From contig SVEA01000113.1 of assembly GCA_015057615.1 (NCBI GenBank), positions 1 to 45,402 on the forward strand: DNA of 45,402 nt, written 5' to 3'. Shown here piece by piece: positions 35,631 through 42,700 of this stretch (positions are counted from its first letter, which is position 1; every line of letters starts with the position of its first letter). Both the position numbers and the translations under genes were made by a program. The notes under the pieces were generated by a model. It was given only the letters and a program-made list of their open reading frames with translations. It was not told the origin of the DNA and ran no database searches. The DNA comes from Lachnospiraceae bacterium. GTDB taxonomy: Bacteria > Bacillota > Clostridia > Lachnospirales > Lachnospiraceae.

Positions 35631-35752
35631 AAATTGCGTCCTATACGATTAAAAACGCTCCGCTAAGGATGCGCACTCGCGCGTAAGGTATTTACCTGCC
35701 TGCGGCAGACGCGCTCGGCGCGAGAATTTGAGGTAAACTCTTTATTTCTTGT
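35631..35752 (+). repeat. GC-C element
   Basis: AAATTGCGTCCTATACG, ACGCTCCGCTAAGGATG, ACTCGCGCGTAAGGTATTTA and CGCGCTCGGCGCGAGA occur in this order, ending in AAACTCTTT. Related copies are at 42537-42660 (same strand) and 41670-41781 (opposite). It is GC-rich relative to its surroundings and begins just after a terminator T-run. The remaining ~230 bases up to the dfx promoter are AT-rich with no visible gene. Confidence 0.85.
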
Positions 35753-35983
35753 TCTTTTTTCGCATGATAAAATTTGAAGTAATAAAGAAATATCATTTAA
35801 AGTATTATGAATAAGATGGAATAATGAAAAACTGAAATATTGGATAAAGGAGACTTTGTATATTCATGCATATAACGAGAGTAACTTATATGTGATATGA
35901 AAAATAAATATTTTAAGTTACCATGTAAAAAAAGTGAGGCGTGGAATGAAAGTAGAATTTATCTAATATATTACAAAAAGCAC

Positions 35984-36012
35984 TTGCAATAAATATTAAT
36001 CCGTTATATAAT
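35984..36012 (+). promoter_or_regulatory. Promoter of the superoxide reductase operon
   Basis: TTGCAA (35984-35989), 17-bp spacer, TATAAT (36007-36012). Confidence 0.65.
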
Positions 36013-36030
36013 ATTCGATAACAGTAATAA

Positions 36031-36045
36031 TTACTATTATTATAA
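36031..36045 (+). promoter_or_regulatory. PerR-box-like operator
   Basis: TTACTATTATTATAA matches 12 of the 14 defined positions of the PerR consensus TTATAATNATTATAA. It lies between the predicted start of transcription and the ribosome site, where a bound repressor would block expression until peroxide stress. The surrounding AT-rich sequence lowers the significance. Confidence 0.45.
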
Positions 36046-36060
36046 TCAGGAGGTAGAATT

Positions 36061-36287
36061 ATGGAAGCGTTTCGAAACCCCTTTCTGGGAAATGTAGAAA
36101 GAAAAATGTCAGACGAGGAATCATTCAAGCAATTCGCCTGAATATCGCAAGGGAATTGGAGACAATTCACATCTATAATGCCCATAATTCAAGCAACAAC
36201 CAACGGAGCCGCGAAAAGGGTGATCCGGATATCCCGGATGAGGAGAAAGCGCATATCGGAGAATTAATAAAGTTATTTAAAAAATAG
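36061..36287 (+). pseudogene. Frameshifted ferritin-like/rubrerythrin-family gene
   Basis: A strong AGGAGG seven bases upstream opens an ORF (MEAFRNPFLGNVERKMSDEE) that stops after 26 codons. The continuation is legible in other frames: IIQAIRLNIARELETIHIYNAH (36120-36185), then IQATTNGAAKRVIR back in the first frame (36187-36228), then DEEKAHIGELIKLFKK to a TAG at 36285-36287. Together these give a short ferritin-like helical protein with iron-ligand-type Glu and EE..H residues, of the kind often encoded before superoxide reductase. Three frame changes in 110 bases indicate either decay or assembly/sequencing error. The C-terminus also looks short for the family. Confidence 0.7.
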
Positions 36288-36303
36288 AAAAGGAGAATGT
36301 AAT

Positions 36304-36678
36304 ATGGCAAATGTACTCTTTTATCGTTGTAAAAAATGTGGCAATATGGTGGCTCTACTTAAAAATGGCGGCGGTACTCTTGTCTGCTGCGGACAGGAAA
36401 TGACTGCACTAAAAGCGAATACGACCGATGCTGCACAGGAGAAACATGTTCCCGATATTGTTAAGAAAGATGGTAAGATCAAAGTACAGGTTGGTTCCAC
36501 GCTTCACCCCTCCTTACCGGAACACTATATCGAATGGATCGCTCTTGTCAGTGAGGATAAGCTATGGGTTACCTATCTGGAGCCGGGCATGGAACCGAAA
36601 GCAGAATTCCCCGAAGTTGAATTCGGCTCTGCTTATGAATACTGCAATCTGCACGGCTTATGGAAGGCAGATTTCTAA
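36304..36678 (+). CDS. dfx: Desulfoferrodoxin (two-iron superoxide reductase)
   Basis: A 124-residue cytoplasmic enzyme that reduces superoxide to hydrogen peroxide without making oxygen, typical of anaerobes. The N-terminal desulforedoxin domain has Cys9, Cys12, Cys28 and Cys29 for the FeCys4 centre. The catalytic domain has His48 in EKHVPD, His68, His74, Cys114 and His117 for the FeHis4Cys centre. The length is typical. AAAGGAG is about eight bases before the ATG, and the gene lies 16 bases after the broken ferritin-like gene, with which it shares the PerR-like-controlled promoter. Confidence 0.96.
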   Translation: MANVLFYRCKKCGNMVALLKNGGGTLVCCGQEMTALKANTTDAAQEKHVPDIVKKDGKIKVQVGSTLHPSLPEHYIEWIALVSEDKLWVTYLEPGMEPKAEFPEVEFGSAYEYCNLHGLWKADF

Positions 36679-36732
36679 AGCATAAAAAACGATATTTATA
36701 TAGGAATAGAGCGTACACACAGGACGATACGG

Positions 36733-36770
36733 AACCCTCCATGTTGAATAAATCTGACATGGAGGGTTTT
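36733..36770 (+). terminator. Terminator after dfx
   Basis: ACCCTCCATGT and ACATGGAGGGT around a 12-nt loop, followed by TTT. Confidence 0.85.
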
Positions 36771-36873
36771 AAATCTCATGGAAAAGCTTTTATACTGGTC
36801 ACTTAAGTTTGATATATTACATAATCGCTGCATAAACTATATAAAATGAATGAAAAGGGGCCATAGGTGCAAA

Positions 36874-37677
36874 ATGAAGCGAAAATGGATTTCCATTAGT
36901 ATTGTCTCTTTATGTTTACTCAGTATTTCATTCTATAAAACCTATCAGGAGTCTTCTGTTGCTGTCGAAACGACCGCAGCCGTACAGCCGAACCAGGAAG
37001 CCTTTCAAATCGAGGAAGTCCCCTATATAACCGAACGGATTCACGCTGCATATCCTCAGATCATCGGCGGTACCTCCGAGAAGAAAGCAGCAAAATGGAA
37101 TAGCATTATTAAAGACGATTTCGATCGTATCCTGCAGATCTATTCCTTCGATCCATATTCCGAACTAAAGGGATTGCCTGCTGCGAAAGGGGTTATTTTA
37201 AATATAAGCTACCAGATCAAATTACAAAATGATCAATTTTTAAGCATCCTCTACCTTGCTAATTATAACAGTCCTTACTCTGCCCATCCCACGGAGCTGG
37301 TATATACAACCAATATCGATACGGTAAAGGACACCCGACTTACCTTAAGCGATCTGATCAAGTTAGATTCCAATTTCATCTCCAGCCTCAGGAACTGGGA
37401 TTTTATCACATCTGAACCGGATAACGCAATGATGAAAGCCGTTCTTAAACGCATTTTAAATGACATGAGCGAGGAAGAATTATTGGAGGGACTCAAAGCT
37501 GCGGATCAAATCAATTCCAATAATCATTGGGGAATTTACTCCTACCTTACTCCCAATAACTTCGGGGTAAGTATAGCGGTACCCCATTTTGCCGGAGATC
37601 ATGTGGAGCTTGAGAAAAGCTATGAAGAGCTTAAAGATTATCTTAATCCTGACTATCGTTGGAACTTCAATCCATAA
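36874..37677 (+). CDS. Membrane-anchored DUF4163/DUF3298-like protein
   Basis: A 267-residue protein beginning MKRKWISISIVSLCLLSISF, a signal anchor, followed by a linker and an extracytoplasmic region. That region has YITERIHAAYPQIIGG (about 48-63) and SDLIKLDSNFISSLR (about 165-180), resembling the RsiV/PdaC C-terminal fold also seen at 8986-9678. An upstream in-frame ATG (36850) has no ribosome site, and AGGTG precedes the chosen ATG. No sigma factor gene is adjacent, so an anti-sigma role is not supported. Function unknown. Confidence 0.65.
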   Translation: MKRKWISISIVSLCLLSISFYKTYQESSVAVETTAAVQPNQEAFQIEEVPYITERIHAAYPQIIGGTSEKKAAKWNSIIKDDFDRILQIYSFDPYSELKGLPAAKGVILNISYQIKLQNDQFLSILYLANYNSPYSAHPTELVYTTNIDTVKDTRLTLSDLIKLDSNFISSLRNWDFITSEPDNAMMKAVLKRILNDMSEEELLEGLKAADQINSNNHWGIYSYLTPNNFGVSIAVPHFAGDHVELEKSYEELKDYLNPDYRWNFNP

Positions 37678-37804
37678 TTGGAGTGTCATAAGTCATTTTA
37701 AGATTTTGATAGTTTGATAGGCATAGGACCTTATATAGATTCATTTGGCTGCCTTTCCTTTCCAAAAATAAGTTTCTCTTACCTATGCAAAGCAATTTAC
37801 TTCA

Positions 37805-37828
37805 TATAAAAGCCCATGTTTTATGGGC
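37805..37828 (-). terminator. Small terminator after the 52-aa membrane protein gene
   Basis: GCCCAT and ATGGGC form a short stem followed on the minus strand by TTTTATAT, 28 bases beyond the stop at 37856. Confidence 0.5.
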
Positions 37829-37855
37829 ATAAATCCTGAGGAATACCTATTTTTG

Positions 37856-38014
37856 CTATTCTTCCAATGGGTCGCAGTTCTTTTGCAAGATATAATTGTC
37901 AGCTTGAATCGTCTTATTACAATAAATGAAAACAGCAAATATAACCGAAACCACTATCAGCGCAAATATACCAAATAATACTTTTCGGAATATTTTGTTG
38001 AATTTTCCAAACAA
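37856..38014 (-). CDS. Small single-span membrane protein with TTG start (52 aa)
   Basis: A 52-codon ORF starting at TTG (38014), which would be missed by callers that require ATG. It has a basic N-terminus (FGKFNKIFRKV), one membrane helix (LFGIFALIVVSVIFAVFIY, about 13-31) and a polar tail with two Cys ending DPLEE. Support comes from a complete transcription unit: a TTGACA-N17-TATATT promoter, a strong AAAGGAGGGGG ribosome site, and a hairpin/T-run downstream. The spacing between the ribosome site and TTG is short (about 3 bases). No family was recognised. The rest of 37678-38229 holds nothing else visible. Confidence 0.55.
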   Translation of the reverse strand: MFGKFNKIFRKVLFGIFALIVVSVIFAVFIYCNKTIQADNYILQKNCDPLEE

Positions 38015-38070
38015 CCCCCTCCTTTAACAGCCTAATACCCGTTCACGTTCAAACGTCGTAATTCAATTAC

Positions 38071-38099
38071 AATATAGACAAAACTCCTAATTCTGTCAA
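38071..38099 (-). promoter_or_regulatory. Promoter of the 52-aa membrane protein gene
   Basis: TTGACA (38094-38099), 17-bp spacer, TATATT (38071-38076) on the minus strand, giving a ~50-nt leader. Confidence 0.6.
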
Positions 38100-38229
38100 T
38101 CCATTGTGTTTCAAATAATAATTATGCGCCTGATAGTTATACCTTACTTCTCTACTATTAGAATCTATCCCATTTTTAAATACTATGGCCCTATATGACG
38201 TTTCATTTCATACTATAGTTCTATTTTGG

Positions 38230-39225
38230 TTAATCCAATGAGAGCTTGTTCTGACCTTGTTGAATTGGAAGATATAGTTTAAAGCCGTGAAACCCTCCCT
38301 CAGATGCTTTGGTAATATGTTCTTCCAACCATTGATGCTCCCCATATTGGTATTGCTGATTCTCTGCTAACCAATAATGCAGTTTTCTCCACACTTCATC
38401 TAGATTAGATTTTTCTCCGTAAGTAGCAAAAGCTGTTGCATACAATCCACCTTCAAAATTTTTAATACTTATATCACCTTGAATCCTATCTTTAACACAA
38501 TCATCCTCTTGATTCTCTATCATAATCCAGGCTTCATAACCAAATTCAGATTTCTTCTTAGAATATGGATTGTTAAACCCAAAATATCTTGTATGTGGTG
38601 GTACATGCAATTCATTATCAATCATAAATTTTCCAAGTTGTCTAGTCGTAGGCAGTTTATGTACATTACCAAACTTATTTTGATACTCATAAGTCATTTG
38701 CCACTGGATCAATTTATTCCAAACTTTAGTGATGATTCTCTCTTGTTCCTCTCCATTACTACTCAATCGTATATTATCAGTATATTGATGATAGGTAGCA
38801 ACACTCATTGGCTTCAGTTCTTCAATGGCTACCGATAATGATTTTCCATCTTCTATATAATTCTGAATAAGGAACGGCGGATAAAAACCTGTCAATTCTC
38901 CTCTTTCTCGATACTTTAGTGGCGAAATTCCAAAGTACCCTGTAAATGACCTATTAAAGGTCTGTTGTGAACTAAATCCATAATCCAATGCAATATCGAT
39001 AATTTTCTTTTGTGTGCTTATAAGTTCCTCTGCTGCACACGACAATCTGCGCTTACGAATATAAAATGACATTGATTCTCCTACAACCTGCATAAAGATT
39101 CGATAAAACTGAGGATATGAATAATAAGTATTCTCGAGGACCTCATCAATTAACATCTTTTGTTTCAAGTTAGTTTCAATATAGACTAAGCTCTGATTAA
39201 TTTTTTTTATGTAATTATCTTTCAT
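38230..39225 (-). CDS. AraC-family regulator with GyrI-like effector domain
   Basis: A 331-residue regulator. The N-terminal AraC DNA-binding domain (about 1-110) has two helix-turn-helices, with LENTYYSYPQFYRIFMQ and DYGFSSQQTFNRSFTGYFG; the remaining two thirds is a GyrI-like (Rob/BmrR C-terminal) small-molecule-binding domain containing PPHTRYFGFNNP and EGGLYATAFATYG. Such proteins often respond to drugs or other hydrophobic molecules. The start is ATG at 39225, eight bases after GGAGG; an upstream TTG codon overlaps that site. No target gene is adjacent, so the regulon is unknown. Confidence 0.88.
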   Translation of the reverse strand: MKDNYIKKINQSLVYIETNLKQKMLIDEVLENTYYSYPQFYRIFMQVVGESMSFYIRKRRLSCAAEELISTQKKIIDIALDYGFSSQQTFNRSFTGYFGISPLKYRERGELTGFYPPFLIQNYIEDGKSLSVAIEELKPMSVATYHQYTDNIRLSSNGEEQERIITKVWNKLIQWQMTYEYQNKFGNVHKLPTTRQLGKFMIDNELHVPPHTRYFGFNNPYSKKKSEFGYEAWIMIENQEDDCVKDRIQGDISIKNFEGGLYATAFATYGEKSNLDEVWRKLHYWLAENQQYQYGEHQWLEEHITKASEGGFHGFKLYLPIQQGQNKLSLD

Positions 39226-39667
39226 ACTATTTACCTCCAATTCTTTTATATGATCATCATAATCTCCTCCAATTCAAATTTCTTTGCATTTTCTATCTTT
39301 TTTCATAGCTTGATCCCATCTACAGTTTATTTTAACATAGGGTTTGTCAAAATTATCAAGGAAAAAATCAGGATTGTTTTATTTCTTTTAGATAAAATGA
39401 TTCCTAATTTTATTGTTTATTTTTTAAACAGTAAAACTCTCCCCAATTTATGGTATGGTTCACCACTATTAATCCTATATTACAATTATTCTCTCTCCAA
39501 GTGTCCAAAAGGTGCCCATCCTCTTTCTTCAATTTCACAAACCTGAACTTACTTACACATACTTACACATATCTCTTTCCCTATGTTGACGGGCAGTAAC
39601 CTGCCAACCATTGCACAAAAGTCTATTTCTCCTCATTCAAGCCTCTTTTCCCCAGTCTTTCCTACAC
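39226..39667. other. AT-rich intergenic region, no gene seen
   Basis: The only open frame (39250-39546) is low-complexity and lacks a ribosome site. A 10-bp tandem duplication ACTTACACAT is at 39551-39570. A possible AraC-gene promoter (TTGATA/TAAAAT, minus strand, near 39340) is weak. Confidence 0.5.
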
Positions 39668-39696
39668 AAAAAGGACCAAGTATTTCTACTTGATCC
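39668..39696 (-). terminator. Terminator of the minus-strand tRNA-Leu
   Basis: GGATCAAGTA and TACTTGGTCC form a 10-bp stem with one G-T pair around GAAA, followed by TTTTT on the minus strand. Confidence 0.88.
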
Positions 39697-39709
39697 TCTT
39701 CTTTCTTCA

Positions 39710-39795
39710 TGCAGTTGACGGGACTTGAACCCGTACCCAGTTTAACCCAGACTAGATCCTTAGTCTAGCGCGTATGCCAATTCCGCCACAACTGC
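39710..39795 (-). tRNA. tRNA-Leu (AAG)
   Basis: An 86-nt class II tRNA with acceptor stem GCAGTTG/CAACTGC and discriminator A, a long variable arm, and a T-loop GGTTCAAGTCC. The anticodon stem CTAGA/TCTAG encloses the loop CTAAGGA, so the anticodon is AAG, reading CUU. CCA is not encoded. It has its own promoter, a leader hairpin (39799-39825, ATTGTTCGC/GCGAACAAT) and a terminator. Confidence 0.93.
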
Positions 39796-39829
39796 ATAAT
39801 TGTTCGCCATCGTTTAGCGAACAATAGAA

Positions 39830-39858
39830 ATTATATCATCCCTAACTAAGAATTGCAA
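39830..39858 (-). promoter_or_regulatory. Promoter of the minus-strand tRNA-Leu
   Basis: TTGCAA (39853-39858), 17-bp spacer, TATAAT (39830-39835) on the minus strand. Confidence 0.7.
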
Positions 39859-39922
39859 CCCTTTTTTAAAGAAATTTCGATATAAAATATATCTATCCTC
39901 CCCTATTTTTAACACTTAGGCT

Positions 39923-41482
39923 CTATTTCTTCTTTCTTACACAAGCATCAAAAGTATCCCGCATTGCCGGGTTATTGATTAACCTTCCATGGTAATCAAA
40001 TCGTGAGCCATGGCAGGGGCAATCCCAAGTCAGGTCATTCGGGTTCCATTCCAGACTGCATCCTAAGTGAGGACATTTCGTTGAAACGAAGAAATAATTA
40101 TCCTGATTGTCACGGTAAACTCCTACGCGCTGTCCGTCATGATGGATGACTCCGGCTTCCCCTTTCTGAATCTCTTTTAGAGCATCATGAGATATTTTCA
40201 AGTATTCTTTTAGTAAGCTTTTGGTAATAATCCCCGTATCCTTAAGAAATGTTCCGGTGCCTGAAAGCATAAGCCTTCTCGGATCAAACACCTTCCGATA
40301 TTCATTCTTCCTTCCCATGATCATATCGCTTAAAATCATCGCCGCCGCCATGGAACCACTCATTCCCCATTTATTAAACCCCGTAGCCACGTAGATATTT
40401 TTTGTGTTTACAGAATATCTTCCAATATAGGGAACCGAATCCGGGGTCATACAGTCCTGATTAGACCATGCGTATTTGATCCTATAATTAGGAAACCATT
40501 GCCCTGCCGCTTTCTCAATCCTCGCATAGGCATCCAGCGGGTTATATTCTCCGGCTCTATGAGAGCTGCCCCCGAAGATCAAATAATCCTTATAGTTACG
40601 GAAAGTAAATCCCTGCGGATCGGCATCCAGATACATTCCGTCCAATTGAATCTTAGCATTCCTATCATCGGTCTCCAGTGCCATTAAGTATTCCCGCTCT
40701 TGGTGAAGCCGCAGAAAATAATAGCCGGGCACATTAATGAATGGATAATGCGTAGCTATCACGATTTTTTTTGCCTTGACGCTGCCTTTCTCCGTTTTAA
40801 TAACTCCATTTGATAGAATTTCGGTTACTCTTGTTTTTTCATATATGGTTAATTTCTCCGCTATAGCATCCAGGAATTTGAGCGGATGAAATTGGGCCTG
40901 ATCATCGAATCGGATCGCTGCTTTTACCTGGAAGGGCAGCGCTGTTTCTTTACTGTATCTTACCGGAAGCCCTAATTTTTTTGCCGCTTCCAGCTCTTGC
41001 CTGATCCGCTGCTCATTCTCCGTGGTATAAATGTAATTCGGTCGAATTTCGTAATCACAATCAATCTGCAATTGCTCAATAATTTCTCCATATTTATCCA
41101 ATGCATGCTGATTTGCCCATGCATACTCTCTTGTACGTTCCTCTCCCTTATACATCATCAGCTTATGATAAATAAGTCCATGCTGGGAGGTTATTTTAGC
41201 GGTTGTTCCCTTTGTCATGCCGCTTCCGGCCTCATTGCACTCCAATACAACAACAGACATCCCCCGGCTTTGTAGTAGATATGCTGTTAGAATTCCTGCC
41301 AGGCCGGCTCCAATGACCGCCACCTCTGTACTGATATCCTCTTGAAGGGAAGGTCTCGGAATCTTATTCTGCCTGTTCTCATCCGGTTGCTCATAACGAT
41401 ACTGTTCCTGTACCCATAGAGATTCCTTATGCTCTTTTCCGCTCTCACCAAAAGTCCCGTTTTCTTTCCAAACTGTTTCCAT
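39923..41482 (-). CDS. FAD-dependent oxidoreductase with C-terminal Rieske domain
   Basis: A 519-residue protein. The N-terminal DAO-type FAD domain has GAGLAG at 58-63 within VAVIGAGLAGILTAYLLQ, and ATGFNKWGMSGSMAA near 370. The C-terminal Rieske [2Fe-2S] domain has ligands Cys470 and His472 (CPHLGC) and Cys488 and His491 (CPCHGS), with Cys475/Cys490 as the stabilising pair. The fusion is a known architecture of unclear substrate; an electron route from FAD to the Fe-S centre is plausible. The start is ATG at 41482 with GAGGTG upstream; a frame open to 41551 has no ribosome site. It is a single gene between tRNAs. Confidence 0.9.
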   Translation of the reverse strand: METVWKENGTFGESGKEHKESLWVQEQYRYEQPDENRQNKIPRPSLQEDISTEVAVIGAGLAGILTAYLLQSRGMSVVVLECNEAGSGMTKGTTAKITSQHGLIYHKLMMYKGEERTREYAWANQHALDKYGEIIEQLQIDCDYEIRPNYIYTTENEQRIRQELEAAKKLGLPVRYSKETALPFQVKAAIRFDDQAQFHPLKFLDAIAEKLTIYEKTRVTEILSNGVIKTEKGSVKAKKIVIATHYPFINVPGYYFLRLHQEREYLMALETDDRNAKIQLDGMYLDADPQGFTFRNYKDYLIFGGSSHRAGEYNPLDAYARIEKAAGQWFPNYRIKYAWSNQDCMTPDSVPYIGRYSVNTKNIYVATGFNKWGMSGSMAAAMILSDMIMGRKNEYRKVFDPRRLMLSGTGTFLKDTGIITKSLLKEYLKISHDALKEIQKGEAGVIHHDGQRVGVYRDNQDNYFFVSTKCPHLGCSLEWNPNDLTWDCPCHGSRFDYHGRLINNPAMRDTFDACVRKKK

Positions 41483-41669
41483 GCTATTCACCTCAAGGCT
41501 ATATTTTCCATAATCATAAGAAATTATTCTTAGAGGCGAATAGTTTTGCAATTAAAAAACGGTTACTTCAAAAATTTAAATTTCGAAGCAACCATAAAAA
41601 ATAAAATGAATAAATGCACCGTTTATGCTAATCCTTGTTACCTGCCCATAAGCCAAATCATTTGTCTGT

Positions 41670-41781
41670 AACAAGAAAGAGTTTACCTTGGCACATTCTC
41701 GCGCCGAGCGCGGTTGGCAAAGCCAACATATACCTAACGTGCGAGTGCGTATCCTGCACAGAATGCTTTTTATGTTATAGG
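41670..41781 (-). repeat. GC-C element, inverted, diverged
   Basis: AACAAGAAAGAGTTTACC, TCTCGCGCCGAGCGCG, GTGCGAGTGCGTATCCT and the GCTTTTTATGTTATAGG end are the complement of the copies at 35631 and 42537. The centre differs (GTTGGCAAAGCCAAC hairpin). It abuts an IR-A copy. Confidence 0.75.
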
Positions 41782-41806
41782 TAAACTCGGAGAACTTTCC
41801 TATAAC

Positions 41807-42116
41807 GATTCGAGTGTCAAAAGCCTTCCTGACAAATGGGCTTCATCAATTTGCACAAATCAAGGTAAAACTTAAGTAATAGGAAACAATATTTTACTGA
41901 GCAACTGTTTGAAGCCGTTGGCACTTAGACTGGACTTAGACCACGTATTTTGTGGTCTTATGTACCATTACGTACTTCAATCCAAGTACTGTGTTTTATG
42001 CAGTGCTTTGTGAGACAACGTGTTGCGAATGAAATATGCTTCCTATTACTTATCAATACATCAATTGTGCAAATTGATGAAGTTAGCTTTATAAATCGGC
42101 TCTTGACATTTGAATC
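41807..42116 (+). repeat. IR-A element, best full-length copy
   Basis: The ends GATTCGAGTGTCAAAAGCC and GGCTCTTGACATTTGAATC are inverted repeats of each other; inside them GGCTTCATCAATTTGCACAA pairs with TTGTGCAAATTGATGAAG, and AAGTAATAGGAAACAATATT with a CTTCCTATTACTT block. A central hairpin GACCACGTATTTTGTGGTC and a GTACTGTGTTTTATGCAGTGC hairpin lie at the tip. The whole ~310 bp can fold as one branched hairpin. Confidence 0.88.
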
Positions 42117-42132
42117 CTATAACATAAAATAA

Positions 42133-42204
42133 CTCCCCGAGTAGGGCTCGAACCTACAACATCACGGTTAACAGCCGTGCGCTCTACCATTGAGCTATCG
42201 AGGA
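42133..42204 (-). tRNA. tRNA-Asn (GTT)
   Basis: 72 nt with acceptor TCCTCGA/TCGGGGA, D-arm AGCTCAATGGTAGAGC, anticodon loop CTGTTAA (anticodon GTT) and T-arm GTAGGTTCGAGCCCTAC. CCA is not encoded. It has its own promoter. Confidence 0.95.
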
Positions 42205-42214
42205 ATATGCAGTA

Positions 42215-42243
42215 ATTTTAATACTTAAAAATGAAGATGTCAA
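42215..42243 (-). promoter_or_regulatory. Promoter of tRNA-Asn
   Basis: TTGACA (42238-42243), 17-bp spacer, TAAAAT (42215-42220) on the minus strand. Confidence 0.7.
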
Positions 42244-42304
42244 TACTAAAAAAGATTTTATTTCATTTTATACAGTTTACATAAATAACATTTTTATTTT
42301 TGTA

Positions 42305-42333
42305 TTGAAATTAAATTTTATCTATGTTATAAT
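42305..42333 (+). promoter_or_regulatory. Promoter of the plus-strand tRNA-Leu
   Basis: TTGAAA (42305-42310), 17-bp spacer, TATAAT (42328-42333). The ~60-nt leader holds hairpins GGCAAAT/ATTTGCC (42366-42381) and CCTGT/ACAGG. Confidence 0.7.
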
Positions 42334-42400
42334 CTAATTCGTTCCGTTAGTTGACAAGATCAATCGGCAAATCAATTTGCCTGTCAGGAAACAGGAATAT

Positions 42401-42485
42401 GCAGTTGTGGCGGAATTGGCATACGCGCTAGATTCAGGTTCTAGTCCGGGTTAACTGGGTGAGGGTTCAAGTCCCTTCAACTGCA
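42401..42485 (+). tRNA. tRNA-Leu (CAG)
   Basis: 85 nt with the same GCAGTTG/CAACTGC acceptor and GTGGCGGAATTGGCATACGC D-region as the copy at 39710-39795. The anticodon stem CTAGA/TCTAG encloses loop TTCAGGT, so the anticodon is CAG. The variable arm and T-stem differ slightly. CCA is not encoded. Confidence 0.93.
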
Positions 42486-42490
42486 TTACT

Positions 42491-42528
42491 AAAAAGCCTT
42501 GTAAACATACATTTACAAGGCTTTTATT
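42491..42528 (+). terminator. Terminator of the plus-strand tRNA-Leu
   Basis: AAAAGCCTTGTAAA pairs with TTTACAAGGCTTTT around a short loop, with a T-run. Confidence 0.9.
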
Positions 42529-42536
42529 GTATAGTA

Positions 42537-42660
42537 AATTGCGTCCTATACGGCAAAAAACGCTCCGCTAAGGATGCACACTCGCGTGTAAGGTATTTAT
42601 CTGCCTGCGGCAGAACGCGCTCGGCGCGAGAGTTTGCCAAGGCAAACTCTTTGTTACTTG
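42537..42660 (+). repeat. GC-C element
   Basis: Closely similar to 35631-35752: AAATTGCGTCCTATACGG, CGCTCCGCTAAGGATGC, ACTCGCGTGTAAGGTATTTA and CGCGCTCGGCGCGAGA, then a small GTTTGCC/GGCAAAC hairpin. Like that copy, it begins a few bases after an intrinsic terminator. Confidence 0.85.
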
Positions 42661-42700
42661 GAAAATGGCTGCTTTTATACAGCCATTATAAGAAGGAGCA

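Noticed and set aside
39250..39546. 98-aa plus-strand hydrophobic ORF
   Set aside because: Low-complexity AT-rich DNA, no ribosome site or promoter, and it overlaps the upstream region of the AraC gene.
41807..42116. CRISPR-like array or direct-repeat locus from the repeated motifs
   Set aside because: Copies are dispersed, palindromic and about 300 bp long, with no regular spacer structure and no cas genes.
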